A DNA stretch of 9,175 bases from PWPR01 sp964497955 (GCA_964497955.1 CAZCFQ010000081.1:1-9175), one strand, 5' to 3'; counted from the stretch's first letter, positions 1 through 6,101 are shown. Notes: generated by a model from the sequence alone, not told the origin. Numbers and translations: made by a program.

Positions 1-125
1 TCACAAGTTAAACACTTTATCCTAAAGTCAGCACCAATTCTAATCACTTTCCATGTATTTCCACCACAAGGATGATCCTTTTTTAACCTTACAACTTCTC
101 CAACTTTATAATCATGGTTGACCAT
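1..125 (-). CDS. DUF951 family protein (YyzM-like), 3'-truncated by window edge
   Basis: This is a small cytoplasmic protein of unknown function; the first 41 residues are visible and the rest lies beyond base 1. It reads MVNHDYKVGEVVRLKKDHPC, then GG, a W, and the block IRIGADFRIKCLTC. The K-K-x-H-P-C-G-G motif followed by I-R-x-G-A-D-x-R-I-K-C-x-x-C is the signature of DUF951, about 60-70 residues long in Firmicutes, and its cysteines could bind metal (inference). A strong AGGAGG lies at 136-141. ATG codons at 131 and 125 are in the same frame, 4 and 10 bases from it. I choose 125 because the N-terminal length then matches B. subtilis YyzM as I remember it; 131 would add two residues. The gene is 21 bases after the DUF3343 gene and probably shares its transcript. 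In many Firmicutes this family sits near ychF and the rpsF-ssb-rpsR cluster, so those genes may lie beyond the edge (inference). Confidence 0.88.
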   Translation of the reverse strand, partial: MVNHDYKVGEVVRLKKDHPCGGNTWKVIRIGADFRIKCLTC

Positions 126-135
126 TATCATCACC

Positions 136-141
136 CCTCCT
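136..141 (-). promoter_or_regulatory. Ribosome binding site for the DUF951 gene
   Basis: AGGAGG on the minus strand is a full match to the anti-Shine-Dalgarno core. Two in-frame ATGs follow, after 4 bases (131) and 10 bases (125). Neither distance is ideal, so the exact start of the DUF951 gene stays open by two residues. Confidence 0.75.
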
Positions 142-146
142 AGGAA

Positions 147-398
147 TTATTCTAATAATTTATATTCTTTATGAGAATCTAATTTCAATTCTTCATATAT
201 CTGTCTATTAATTATATCATACTCATCTAGAATCTTCTTAGCCTCTAACAAATCTTCTTTTCTTATCTTAAGAGATACTCCACAACCAGCTGTTATTTCT
301 CTAGGCGTAGGAATTGTTCGAAGTTCTATGTTTTTTTCGTCAAAAACGTCTTCCATTTCAAGAGCGTCATGTGTTGACTTAAAAGAGATAACTATCAT
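147..398 (-). CDS. DUF3343 (putative Se/S carrier-like) protein
   Basis: This is an 83-residue soluble protein. It begins MIVISFKSTHDALEMEDVF and contains I-P-T-P-R-E-I-T-A-G-C-G-V-S-L-K at residues 29-44. An ST-H-D-A segment near residue 10 and a central PTPREI-x-x-x-CG are the features of the DUF3343 family (Pfam Se_S_carrier), proposed to carry selenium or sulfur on the conserved cysteine, here Cys39. That role is a family-level proposal, and no selenium or cysteine desulfurase gene is visible here. The frame extends upstream to an ATG at 425, but AGGAG at 406-410 lies 7 bases before the ATG at 398, so the shorter form is chosen. The TAG stop of the preceding propeller-like gene (409-411) overlaps this ribosome binding site, pointing to translational coupling. 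The DUF951 gene follows 21 bases later. Confidence 0.87.
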   Translation of the reverse strand: MIVISFKSTHDALEMEDVFDEKNIELRTIPTPREITAGCGVSLKIRKEDLLEAKKILDEYDIINRQIYEELKLDSHKEYKLLE

Positions 399-405
399 TT
401 TAATT

Positions 406-410
406 CTCCT
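406..410 (-). promoter_or_regulatory. Ribosome binding site of the DUF3343 gene overlapping the upstream stop
   Basis: AGGAG lies 7 bases before the ATG at 398. Its first two bases belong to the TAG stop codon (409-411) of the preceding gene. This fixes the DUF3343 start at 398 rather than 425 and suggests translational coupling. Confidence 0.75.
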
Positions 411-1512
411 ATTTATACCATTCAATGTTATTGTTGCTTTTTAACACATATATATTAAACTCTTTGTCAAAAACAACTTTCTCAATATTTTCAGTTTCTA
501 TATAATTATATGCAACTAAATTATTTGATACATATACACCAGTTTCAGTAGCAACAGCAATTGTACCATCTAACCCTAAACAATAACCAATAAAAGATCC
601 TTTGTATGTCAAATCTCCTTCTTCTTGTCCTTTGTCATTTACTTGAATTAGCTTAGTTCTATTCTCTGGTGGCAGTAATGAAAAGTGTTTTTGTAGCAAC
701 AAGGCTCTGCTTTCAGAGGAAAATCCTACACCAAAAACATCCTCATAGTTAAGTATATTTAAATTATTTAATAAAAAACTATAAATGCCAACTTCGTCTT
801 TAGAAGCATATATCAAATAATCTCCTGATGGAGATAAGTCATAATCATAGACTTCACTTTCAAATCTTTTTTGGTACAATTCTTTTCCATAGTTATCAAA
901 AACATATAAATACTGCCCGGGTCTTTCAACATTGAAATCAAAGATTAAAACAGCTATTCCTAGTGGAGACCATTCACTACTGACCACTTCCATATTTGTT
1001 AGGTCTTTTGTAAACAGCTCTTTTCCACTATTATCTTTTAGTTCTAAGCTTATCTTCCAACTAGTTTGAGATGAATCTATCTCACTAACAACAAAATTTC
1101 TTTTATCATTACTTATAGTACAATAAAGAGGCTGCCCTTGTGGTTTAAAAGAGTTTTCTAACTCACCATTAATATTTAATATATTTATTTCTCTACTAGC
1201 TAAATCAGAAACAATTACATTCGTTAGAGAACTATCCACCAAAAGTTTAGAAGAAGAAAAAATTCTTTCCCAAACCTTCAATCCCTCTTTATTAAATTTT
1301 GATAAAATTGATTGCCCAGTATTATTATATGTTGTAAACAGTCCCTGTTCTAATGCTTCAAAATTTATTAAAGTACCGGGAGATACCAAGGTTTTACTCT
1401 CTATTAGTGTTAGCTCAGGTCCATACTCAACAAAGATGTTACTAACTACATAAGAACCTAATAAAACTAATATCAATATCAAAGTAGTGCCTAATAAAAC
1501 TTTCTTTTTCAT
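409..1512 (-). CDS. Membrane-anchored beta-propeller-like protein, unknown function
   Basis: I do not recognise this 367-residue protein with certainty. It has a short basic start (MKKK) and one hydrophobic segment at about residues 5-28. This is probably an uncleaved anchor or signal peptide, placing the remaining ~340 residues outside the membrane. The exported part is rich in beta-strand repeats with turns such as N-x-x-G-x-E-L, D-N-x-G-K-E-L and L-S-P-S-G-D-Y-L-I-Y, each followed by a strand. These resemble WD40/YncE-like or DUF5711-type propeller blades. It has few cysteines and no catalytic motif that I can name, so a structural or binding role is more likely than enzymatic activity (inference). 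The start is supported by AGAGG 7 bases before the ATG. It is the first gene after the terminator at 1556-1576 and precedes the DUF3343 gene with only 10 bases between. No good promoter is visible in the 43 bases upstream. Confidence 0.72.
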   Translation of the reverse strand: MKKKVLLGTTLILILVLLGSYVVSNIFVEYGPELTLIESKTLVSPGTLINFEALEQGLFTTYNNTGQSILSKFNKEGLKVWERIFSSSKLLVDSSLTNVIVSDLASREINILNINGELENSFKPQGQPLYCTISNDKRNFVVSEIDSSQTSWKISLELKDNSGKELFTKDLTNMEVVSSEWSPLGIAVLIFDFNVERPGQYLYVFDNYGKELYQKRFESEVYDYDLSPSGDYLIYASKDEVGIYSFLLNNLNILNYEDVFGVGFSSESRALLLQKHFSLLPPENRTKLIQVNDKGQEEGDLTYKGSFIGYCLGLDGTIAVATETGVYVSNNLVAYNYIETENIEKVVFDKEFNIYVLKSNNNIEWYK

Positions 1513-1555
1513 AACGATGCCTCTCTAATTAAATGCTAAATTTTAAGATTATCAC

Positions 1556-1576
1556 AAAAAAAGGCCATAAGGCCCT
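1556..1576 (-). terminator. Rho-independent terminator after the sigma factor operon
   Basis: Minus-strand AGGGCC-TTAT-GGCCTT forms a 6-bp stem (four GC pairs, one GU and one AU) with a four-base loop, followed by a run of T. The TAG stop codon of the DUF948 gene (1575-1577) overlaps the start of the stem. It separates the partner-switch/sigma operon from the propeller-like gene, whose start is only 43 bases further on. Confidence 0.8.
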
Positions 1577-1868
1577 AAATCTTGCTGATATAATTGTTGA
1601 TTATTTTCGAAGTAGCTTGGCTTATTGATGCAACTTTTAAAGTCAATGCATTTATTTGCTCACTCATAAAACCTGCTTCTTGACTTATCTTTTCGAAATT
1701 CTTTAAAGCTTGTTCTAGCTCAACTTCTGAGTTTTCCACAATTTTGTTAAATGTTTTTGCAGTATCTCCTAAACTTTTTAGTAATCTGACTAAATATATT
1801 CCTATATATATGATTACAATAGTGATTATTAGTAATAAAAAATCTCTAAAACCTAAAGTTATAGACAT
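1575..1868 (-). CDS. DUF948-like small membrane protein (YtxG-like)
   Basis: This is a 97-residue protein with one transmembrane helix at about residues 8-28 (from RDFLLLIITIVIIYIGIYLV), followed by a long heptad-like amphipathic region at about residues 32-95 rich in E, K, Q, L and I. One N-terminal helix followed by a coiled coil is the architecture of DUF948 proteins, including B. subtilis YtxG, a member of the SigB general stress regulon (established knowledge). The function of the family is unknown, and the assignment rests on architecture rather than a strong motif. AAGGAG lies 7 bases before the ATG. The gene begins 16 bases after the SigB-type sigma factor stop and ends in a terminator, so it is the last gene of that operon. 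That position suggests it is a stress-linked envelope component or an output of the sigma switch (inference). Confidence 0.7.
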   Translation of the reverse strand: MSITLGFRDFLLLIITIVIIYIGIYLVRLLKSLGDTAKTFNKIVENSEVELEQALKNFEKISQEAGFMSEQINALTLKVASISQATSKIINNYISKI

Positions 1869-1884
1869 AGTCCCACTCCTTATT

Positions 1885-2643
1885 TTATATCTTTGAAAGT
1901 TCTTTTAGATGTTTCAGTTTTATTGCTAGTGATTTAATTAATCTTGAAACTTGCATTTGTGATATTCCTAAAATATCAGCAATTTCTTGTTGAGTCAACC
2001 TCTCATCATATCTTAACATTAAAAGTCTTTTTTCAAGTTTATTTAAATGAGAAAAGATATCTTTTAGTTGGCTTTGATCATTAATCTTCTCTAAGTTATC
2101 ATCCAGCTCTCCTAATACTTCTCCTACATTAATACGTTTACCATCACTATTTAAAGGCAACTTTTTGTCAAGTGAAGTTATATTATAAGTATTTTGATAG
2201 TTCATAGCTTGTATTGCATCTTCTTGTGTAATATCAAACTCTTTTGCAATATCTTTAATAGTAGGAACTCTACCCAATTTTTGAGCTATATTTGGAGTCT
2301 CTTGATATATTTTAACACTTAATTCTCTTTGTTTTCTGGATGCTTTAATCATCCAGCTTTGATCTCGATAAAAATGCTTAATCTCTCCAATCATCAATGG
2401 AACTAAGTAAGCAAAAAAGTTATCATTTTTTTCAATATCATAGCGATCAATTGCTTTAAGCATTCCAATTGAAGCAACTTGTACTAAATCATCAAAATGG
2501 TTATTATCCCTAACAAATTTTCTTGCTAATTTTTTAACGGTTGGTAATAAATTATCGACCAATATGTCAAGTTTTTTCTTATCTCTAGTCTTTTGATATT
2601 CTAAAACCAGCTCAACAGTTGAAGCTTTTTCTTCTTGAGTCAT
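1885..2643 (-). CDS. SigB/SigF-family alternative sigma factor (SigB-like)
   Basis: This 252-residue sigma-70 family protein directs RNA polymerase to a specialised promoter set. It lacks region 1.1. Region 2 covers about residues 30-100, with DDLVQVASIGMLKAIDRYD (51-69), then P-L-M-I-G-E-I-K-H-F and R-D-Q-S-W. Region 3 is at about 105-155 (L-G-R-V-P-T-I-x-D-I-A). Region 4 is at about 195-248, with the helix-turn-helix QQEIADILGISQMQVSRLIK at 218-237. The R-D-x-(S/T)-W-x-x-x-x-x-R block is closer to B. subtilis SigB (RDKTWSVHVPRR) than to SigF (RDDGTVKVSRS), so I favour a SigB-type role. Length matches SigB (264), SigF (255) and SigG (260). Its ATG overlaps the stop of the STAS-kinase gene (TAATG), and GGAG lies 7 bases upstream inside that gene, implying coupled synthesis with its regulator. 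An annotator could equally label it SigF-like; sporulation genes are not seen nearby. Confidence 0.9.
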   Translation of the reverse strand: MTQEEKASTVELVLEYQKTRDKKKLDILVDNLLPTVKKLARKFVRDNNHFDDLVQVASIGMLKAIDRYDIEKNDNFFAYLVPLMIGEIKHFYRDQSWMIKASRKQRELSVKIYQETPNIAQKLGRVPTIKDIAKEFDITQEDAIQAMNYQNTYNITSLDKKLPLNSDGKRINVGEVLGELDDNLEKINDQSQLKDIFSHLNKLEKRLLMLRYDERLTQQEIADILGISQMQVSRLIKSLAIKLKHLKELSKI

Positions 2644-3398
2644 TATGAAGCTCCGTTTTTATACATTTTTATATATGTTCCACTTCCAGGGGATGTTGTA
2701 ATCTCTACTTTATCCATAAGAGATTTTACAATGAATAGACCAAGTCCACCTGGTTCTATATTTTGTAAAGAACTCTCTTCTAGCAATCTTTCATCAAATC
2801 CGATTCCTTCATCTGACACATCAATTCTAAGAACTCTTTCTTTGCAGTAAAACTTAGTTTTTATGCTAACACTCTCTACTTTTGGACCATTATGTGAAAT
2901 TGCATTTGTCAAAACCTCTGTTACAGCTATCTTAATGTCTTCAATACTTTCGATATCAAAGCCATACCTGCTTGCTGTTGCTGATAAAGCTAATCTCGCA
3001 ACTCCTACATATGCGGGTTTGGAAGGCAATACAATATTAAGCTCATCTTCACAAAAATCATCTATATTACCATCATTTAATATATAACTTTGATCCATTT
3101 TTATCTTAAACAACTTATCTACTCCGGTAGTAGATAACAATTTTAAGATATGATCAGGAGGGTTGTGTAACTCTACTACAAGATCTTTCTGATTTGCTTT
3201 TTTGGATAACTCTATTAAAACACCTAGCCCGCTACTATCTAAGAATTCTAAATCAGATACATTTATGACAATATTCTTTTTATCAAGTTTTATATTACTA
3301 ACTCTTTCATTAAACTGAGACACATTAAACACATCAATTTCTCCACTTATCTTAACAACAATATTGTCTTTTTCTTCCAAAATATTAATATTTCTCAT
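2643..3398 (-). CDS. RsbV-RsbW-type fusion: STAS antagonist domain plus anti-sigma factor kinase
   Basis: This 251-residue protein combines two normally separate regulators. Residues ~4-105 are a STAS domain with K-I-S-G-E-I-D-V (16-23) and LEFLDSSGLGVL (50-61). By comparison with SpoIIAA Ser58 and RsbV Ser56, Ser55 in D-S-S-G is the expected phospho-acceptor. After a ~15-residue acidic linker, residues ~119-249 form a GHKL ATPase/kinase of the RsbW/SpoIIAB type: P-S-K-P-A-Y-V-G-V-A-R-L-A-L-S at the start, N-box E161-V-L-T-N165-A-I-S-H-N, G1 box D-E-G-I-G-F-D (196-202) and G2 box G-G-L-G-L-F-I-V (217-224). Both catalytic centres look intact. In the known pathway RsbW binds and inhibits the sigma factor and phosphorylates RsbV, while dephosphorylated RsbV displaces the sigma factor. 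Start 3398 is chosen over an upstream ATG at 3440 because AGGAGG lies 7 bases ahead. The TAATG overlap with the sigma gene supports a shared operon. No PP2C phosphatase (RsbU/RsbP) is visible here. Confidence 0.92.
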   Translation of the reverse strand: MRNINILEEKDNIVVKISGEIDVFNVSQFNERVSNIKLDKKNIVINVSDLEFLDSSGLGVLIELSKKANQKDLVVELHNPPDHILKLLSTTGVDKLFKIKMDQSYILNDGNIDDFCEDELNIVLPSKPAYVGVARLALSATASRYGFDIESIEDIKIAVTEVLTNAISHNGPKVESVSIKTKFYCKERVLRIDVSDEGIGFDERLLEESSLQNIEPGGLGLFIVKSLMDKVEITTSPGSGTYIKMYKNGAS

Positions 3399-3405
3399 CC
3401 TCGCA

Positions 3406-3411
3406 CCTCCT
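3406..3411 (-). promoter_or_regulatory. Ribosome binding site fixing the start of the STAS-kinase fusion
   Basis: AGGAGG lies 7 bases before the ATG at 3398. The longer reading from 3440 would add 14 residues (MDIKCIILLIGGAR) not expected in front of a STAS domain, and it would overlap the proposed promoter. Confidence 0.85.
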
Positions 3412-3420
3412 ATTAATAAA

Positions 3421-3450
3421 ATTATACACTTTATATCCATATACTGCTAA
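3421..3450 (-). promoter_or_regulatory. Candidate SigA-type promoter of the partner-switch/sigma operon
   Basis: On the minus strand a TTAGCA -35 box (3445-3450, 4 of 6 consensus) is followed after 18 bases by a perfect TATAAT -10 box (3421-3426). It sits between the metK terminator and the ribosome binding site. Transcription would start near 3414, giving a leader of roughly 16 bases. I found no convincing SigB-type element (GTTTAA / GGGTAT) here, so autoregulation by the encoded sigma factor is not visible. Confidence 0.5.
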
Positions 3451-3464
3451 CAATATTTAAATAT

Positions 3465-3489
3465 AAAAAGAGACCTCTAAGAGATCTCT
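3465..3489 (-). terminator. Rho-independent terminator of metK
   Basis: Minus-strand AGAGATCTC-TTA-GAGGTCTCT (3469-3489) forms a 9-bp stem with one GU pair and a three-base loop, followed by T residues at 3465-3469. The metK TAG stop (3477-3479) lies across the loop and the 3' arm, so the terminator begins inside the coding sequence. Confidence 0.88.
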
Positions 3490-4670
3490 TCTAAATATTT
3501 CTTTATTTCCTCTACTTTATTAAGTTCCTCCCATGGTAAATCAATATCTGTTCTACCAAAGTGACCATAAGCTGCAATTTGCTTATAAATCGGTCGTCTA
3601 AGTTCTAGATTTTCAATTATAGCTTGTGGTCTTAAATCAAATACTTTTCTAATTATTTTTAAAATGTCAAAATCATCATAATCACTTGTTCCAAAAGTAT
3701 CTACCATTAAGGATACTGGCTCTGCTACTCCAATCGCATAAGCTACTTGCAACTCTAATTTTTTTGCTAGTCCTGCTGCAACTAAATTCTTTGCTACATG
3801 CCTTGCAGCATAAGCAGCAGATCTGTCTACCTTAGTTGGATCTTTACCTGAAAAAGCTCCACCACCATGCTTAGCAAATCCTCCGTAAGTATCAACAATA
3901 ATTTTACGACCAGTTAATCCACTATCTCCCATTGGACCACCTATTTCAAACTTACCTGTCGGATTTATATAATATTTTGTATTATCATCTAACAGATGTG
4001 GTGGAATTACCTTATTTATGATTTGCTCTTTAACATCTTGATGTATTTTTTCTTGTGAAACACCTGGTTTGTGTTGAGTTGATATTACAATTGCGTCTAT
4101 TCTTTTAGGTTTGTCATTTTCATACTCAACTGTCACCTGTGTTTTACCATCAGGTCTTAAATATGCTAACTCTTTATTAGTCCTAGATTCATGTAATCTT
4201 CTAGCCAAAAGATGTGAATAAAAAATGGGCATTGGCATATAATTTTCTGTCTCATCACACGCAAATCCAAAAATTAAACCTTGGTCACCTGCTCCGATAG
4301 TATTTTGATCTTTCTTATCTCTTGATTCTAATGCCTCATTTACTCCTTGTGCAATATCTGGAGATTGTTCATCTATTGTGGTCAACACCGCACACGTGTC
4401 TCCATCAAACCCAAACTTAGCTCTAGTATAGCCAATATCTTTCACCGTTTTTCTAACGATGCTTGGAATATCTACATAACAATCTGTTGTTATCTCACCA
4501 CCTACTAAAACTAGTCCGGTAGTAACAAAAGTCTCGCATGCTACTCTAGCCATCTCATCTTTTTCTAAAATTGCATCTAAAATTGCATCTGATATCTGAT
4601 CTGCAACTTTGTCAGGATGTCCTGCAGTTACAGATTCAGATGTAAACAAATAATTTCTATTCTTTTTCAT
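3477..4670 (-). CDS. metK: S-adenosylmethionine synthetase
   Basis: Methionine adenosyltransferase makes S-adenosylmethionine from ATP and methionine in the cytoplasm, usually as a tetramer needing Mg and K ions. The 397-residue protein has the full family length. Visible signatures are the N-terminal LFTSESVTAGHPDKVADQIS (8-27) with His18 and Asp20 of the ATP-binding region, the GAGDQG motif (126-131), NPTGKFEIGGPMGDSGLTGR (236-255), and the phosphate-binding GGGAFSGKD loop (269-277) followed by K-V-D-R-S-A-A-Y. The C-terminus keeps the conserved A-A-Y-G-H-F-G-R. Start 4670 is chosen because AAGGAG lies 8 bases ahead; an in-frame GTG at 4679 falls inside that ribosome binding site and is rejected. 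It has its own promoter and terminator and is probably monocistronic. The short leader leaves no room for a SAM riboswitch, so control must differ from the S-box control of Bacillus metK. Confidence 0.98.
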   Translation of the reverse strand: MKKNRNYLFTSESVTAGHPDKVADQISDAILDAILEKDEMARVACETFVTTGLVLVGGEITTDCYVDIPSIVRKTVKDIGYTRAKFGFDGDTCAVLTTIDEQSPDIAQGVNEALESRDKKDQNTIGAGDQGLIFGFACDETENYMPMPIFYSHLLARRLHESRTNKELAYLRPDGKTQVTVEYENDKPKRIDAIVISTQHKPGVSQEKIHQDVKEQIINKVIPPHLLDDNTKYYINPTGKFEIGGPMGDSGLTGRKIIVDTYGGFAKHGGGAFSGKDPTKVDRSAAYAARHVAKNLVAAGLAKKLELQVAYAIGVAEPVSLMVDTFGTSDYDDFDILKIIRKVFDLRPQAIIENLELRRPIYKQIAAYGHFGRTDIDLPWEELNKVEEIKKYLEEIS

Positions 4671-4678
4671 GGAATTCA

Positions 4679-4684
4679 CTCCTT
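4679..4684 (-). promoter_or_regulatory. Ribosome binding site fixing the metK start
   Basis: AAGGAG lies 8 bases before the ATG at 4670. The in-frame GTG at 4677-4679 overlaps the site itself, so it cannot be the start used from this site. Confidence 0.85.
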
Positions 4685-4702
4685 ACACATACCATGCTAT
4701 AT

Positions 4703-4731
4703 ATTATATACGATAAGATAATATACCACAA
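4703..4731 (-). promoter_or_regulatory. Candidate SigA-type promoter of metK
   Basis: On the minus strand TTGTGG (4726-4731, 3 of 6 consensus) is followed by a 17-base spacer and a perfect TATAAT (4703-4708). It lies between the upstream terminator and the metK ribosome binding site. The start would be near 4696, giving a leader of about 26 bases. Confidence 0.6.
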
Positions 4732-4750
4732 AACAATATATTACTGCAAT

Positions 4751-4779
4751 AAAAAAAGTCGGGAGTTCTCACTCCCGAC
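4751..4779 (-). terminator. Strong, possibly bidirectional terminator after the M20 amidohydrolase
   Basis: Minus-strand GTCGGGAGT-GAGA-ACTCCCGAC is a perfect 9-bp GC-rich stem with a GAGA tetraloop (4758-4779), followed by seven T residues (4751-4757). An eight-base A run lies close to the other side on the minus strand, so the structure could also stop plus-strand transcription, although no plus-strand gene is seen. It begins a few bases after the amidohydrolase TAA stop and shields metK from read-through. Confidence 0.93.
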
Positions 4780-4787
4780 ATATTTTT

Positions 4788-6101
4788 TTATTTATTGAAA
4801 AACTCTTCCCACATTTTTAGATAGCTTTCTTTATTATAAACAGGTTTGAAACTATCAATAATTTCTTTAGCAACCTCAGCTTTATCAACTAATAAGTCGA
4901 TTACAGTCATAGCCATTGCTTTAGCACCTAAAACATAAGCCGTTTCTTCATCAACAATTTCGTAATGCTTAGAGTGACCAGCACCAGCTACTCCTCCAAT
5001 ATAAGGATGAATTGCAGGTATTACATGCATAACATCACCTATATCTGAAGATCCTGTACCATGCCTATCGCTAAATTCTACTGCATTTGCACCTACTAAA
5101 ATTTCCAAGTTATTTTTCATTAAATCATCCATGGGTTCATTGTTTGCCCGAGGTAAATATCCAGGTATTTCAGTTATTTCTACTTCAGCACCAACAGCCA
5201 TTGCTCCAGCTTGTAAAGCTCTATTAACCTTCTCACTGGCATCAATTATTGAATCCATTGATTTTCCTCGTACATAAGTTTCCATTATAACCTCAGCAGG
5301 AATTATGTTTACTAAATCTCCACCTTTTGTAATAATTGGGTGCACTCTAATGTGATCATCATCTTTAAATGTTTCTCTATTAGCATTTATAGCCATCAGT
5401 CCAATGTTTGCAGCATTTAAAGCATTAATGCCATTATGTGGTGCTCCTCCTGCATGAGCTTCTTTTCCAATGTATCTTACTAATTTACCAACAAAACCAT
5501 TGCTTGTTCCACCAACTTTAGCTTTAACTTCTTCTCCTGTGGCTGAACTATGATACATCATTAGCATATCTATGTTATCTAATTCACCTAAAGCAATAAA
5601 CTCTTGTTTGCCTCCTAAAAATTGGATCTCTCCATTTTCTCTTAGCTTTTGTCTAAATCCAATTTCAACATATTCCTCAGCGGGAACAGCCATAAAAGAA
5701 ACCTTACCATCAAGTTCATTAATAACACCACTCTGTATTAAGCCAATTGCTGCTCCTAGCATTCCTGCAATCTGAGCGTTGTGGCCACAAGAATGAGCTG
5801 CACCTGTTTGAGGGTCTGCATGTGGATGATCTGGACAAACTACTGCATCCAACTCTCCCATAACTGCTACAGTTGGTCCTTCTTTATCTTTGTTTGCTAG
5901 AGCAATTACTCCTGTTCTTGCTATTTCGTCTCTATATGATAGTCCCAATTGCTCAAATACTTCTTTTACTATTTTAGCAGTTTTATACTCTTTATAGCCT
6001 AGTTCTGGATGAGCAAAAATCTCATTCCCTATATTAATAACTCTATCTTTATTCTCTTCAATAGTTTTACAAACTCTTTCTTTTAATTGTTCTTTATTCA
6101 T
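4788..6101 (-). CDS. M20-family amidohydrolase (AbgB/Acy1L2-like metallopeptidase)
   Basis: This is a 437-residue zinc-dependent hydrolase that cleaves amide bonds, probably of an N-acyl amino acid, aminobenzoyl-glutamate or a small dipeptide; the substrate cannot be read from sequence. M20 features in order are N-x-E-I-F-A-H-P-E-L-G-Y-K-E (25-38), V-M-G-E-L-D-A-V (80-87), the metal-binding A-H-S-C-G-H-N (102-108), V-P-A-E-E-Y (139-144) with the catalytic glutamate, K-E-A-H-A-G-G-A-P (213-221) of the dimerisation domain, G-S-S-D-I-G-D-V (350-357), and a late G-H-S-K-H (375-379) supplying the last histidine ligand. CGHN rather than CGHD, plus SSDIGDV, points to the AbgB/PM20D2 branch. No signal peptide is present, so it is cytoplasmic. 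GGAGG lies 4 bases before the ATG at 6101; an ATG at 6113 overlaps that site and is rejected. A terminator hairpin sits directly in front of its ribosome binding site. Confidence 0.92.
   Translation of the reverse strand: MNKEQLKERVCKTIEENKDRVINIGNEIFAHPELGYKEYKTAKIVKEVFEQLGLSYRDEIARTGVIALANKDKEGPTVAVMGELDAVVCPDHPHADPQTGAAHSCGHNAQIAGMLGAAIGLIQSGVINELDGKVSFMAVPAEEYVEIGFRQKLRENGEIQFLGGKQEFIALGELDNIDMLMMYHSSATGEEVKAKVGGTSNGFVGKLVRYIGKEAHAGGAPHNGINALNAANIGLMAINANRETFKDDDHIRVHPIITKGGDLVNIIPAEVIMETYVRGKSMDSIIDASEKVNRALQAGAMAVGAEVEITEIPGYLPRANNEPMDDLMKNNLEILVGANAVEFSDRHGTGSSDIGDVMHVIPAIHPYIGGVAGAGHSKHYEIVDEETAYVLGAKAMAMTVIDLLVDKAEVAKEIIDSFKPVYNKESYLKMWEEFFNK

Noticed and set aside
1528..1557. Promoter TTGTGA-N18-TTTAAT before the propeller-like gene
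   Set aside because: Its transcription start would fall inside the ribosome binding site at 1520-1524, and the -35 box overlaps the terminator T run.
2635..3087. Plus-strand open frames opposite the STAS-kinase gene (2635-2850 and 2863-3087)
   Set aside because: They lack ribosome binding sites and recognisable domains, and they lie antisense to a strongly conserved gene; they are shadows of its reading frame.
3077..3098. Internal start at Met101 giving a separate RsbW-like protein
   Set aside because: The ATG at 3098 has no GGAGG-like sequence upstream (AAGTTGTTTAAGATAAAA), so separate translation of the kinase is not supported.
3057..3110. Frameshift or sequencing artefact creating the STAS-kinase fusion
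   Set aside because: Reading frame, linker composition and both domain boundaries look natural, and no leftover ribosome binding site or start for a separate rsbW is visible. It cannot be fully excluded without reads or homologues.
3421..3475. A SigB-type autoregulatory promoter (GTTTAA / GGGTAT) upstream of the fusion gene
   Set aside because: ATTTAA and GGATAT can be found, but the spacer is 18 bases and the -35 match is poor. The SigA-type TTAGCA-N18-TATAAT is better.
5572..5775. Plus-strand open frame opposite the M20 amidohydrolase
   Set aside because: No ribosome binding site and no family resemblance; it is antisense to well-conserved catalytic motifs.
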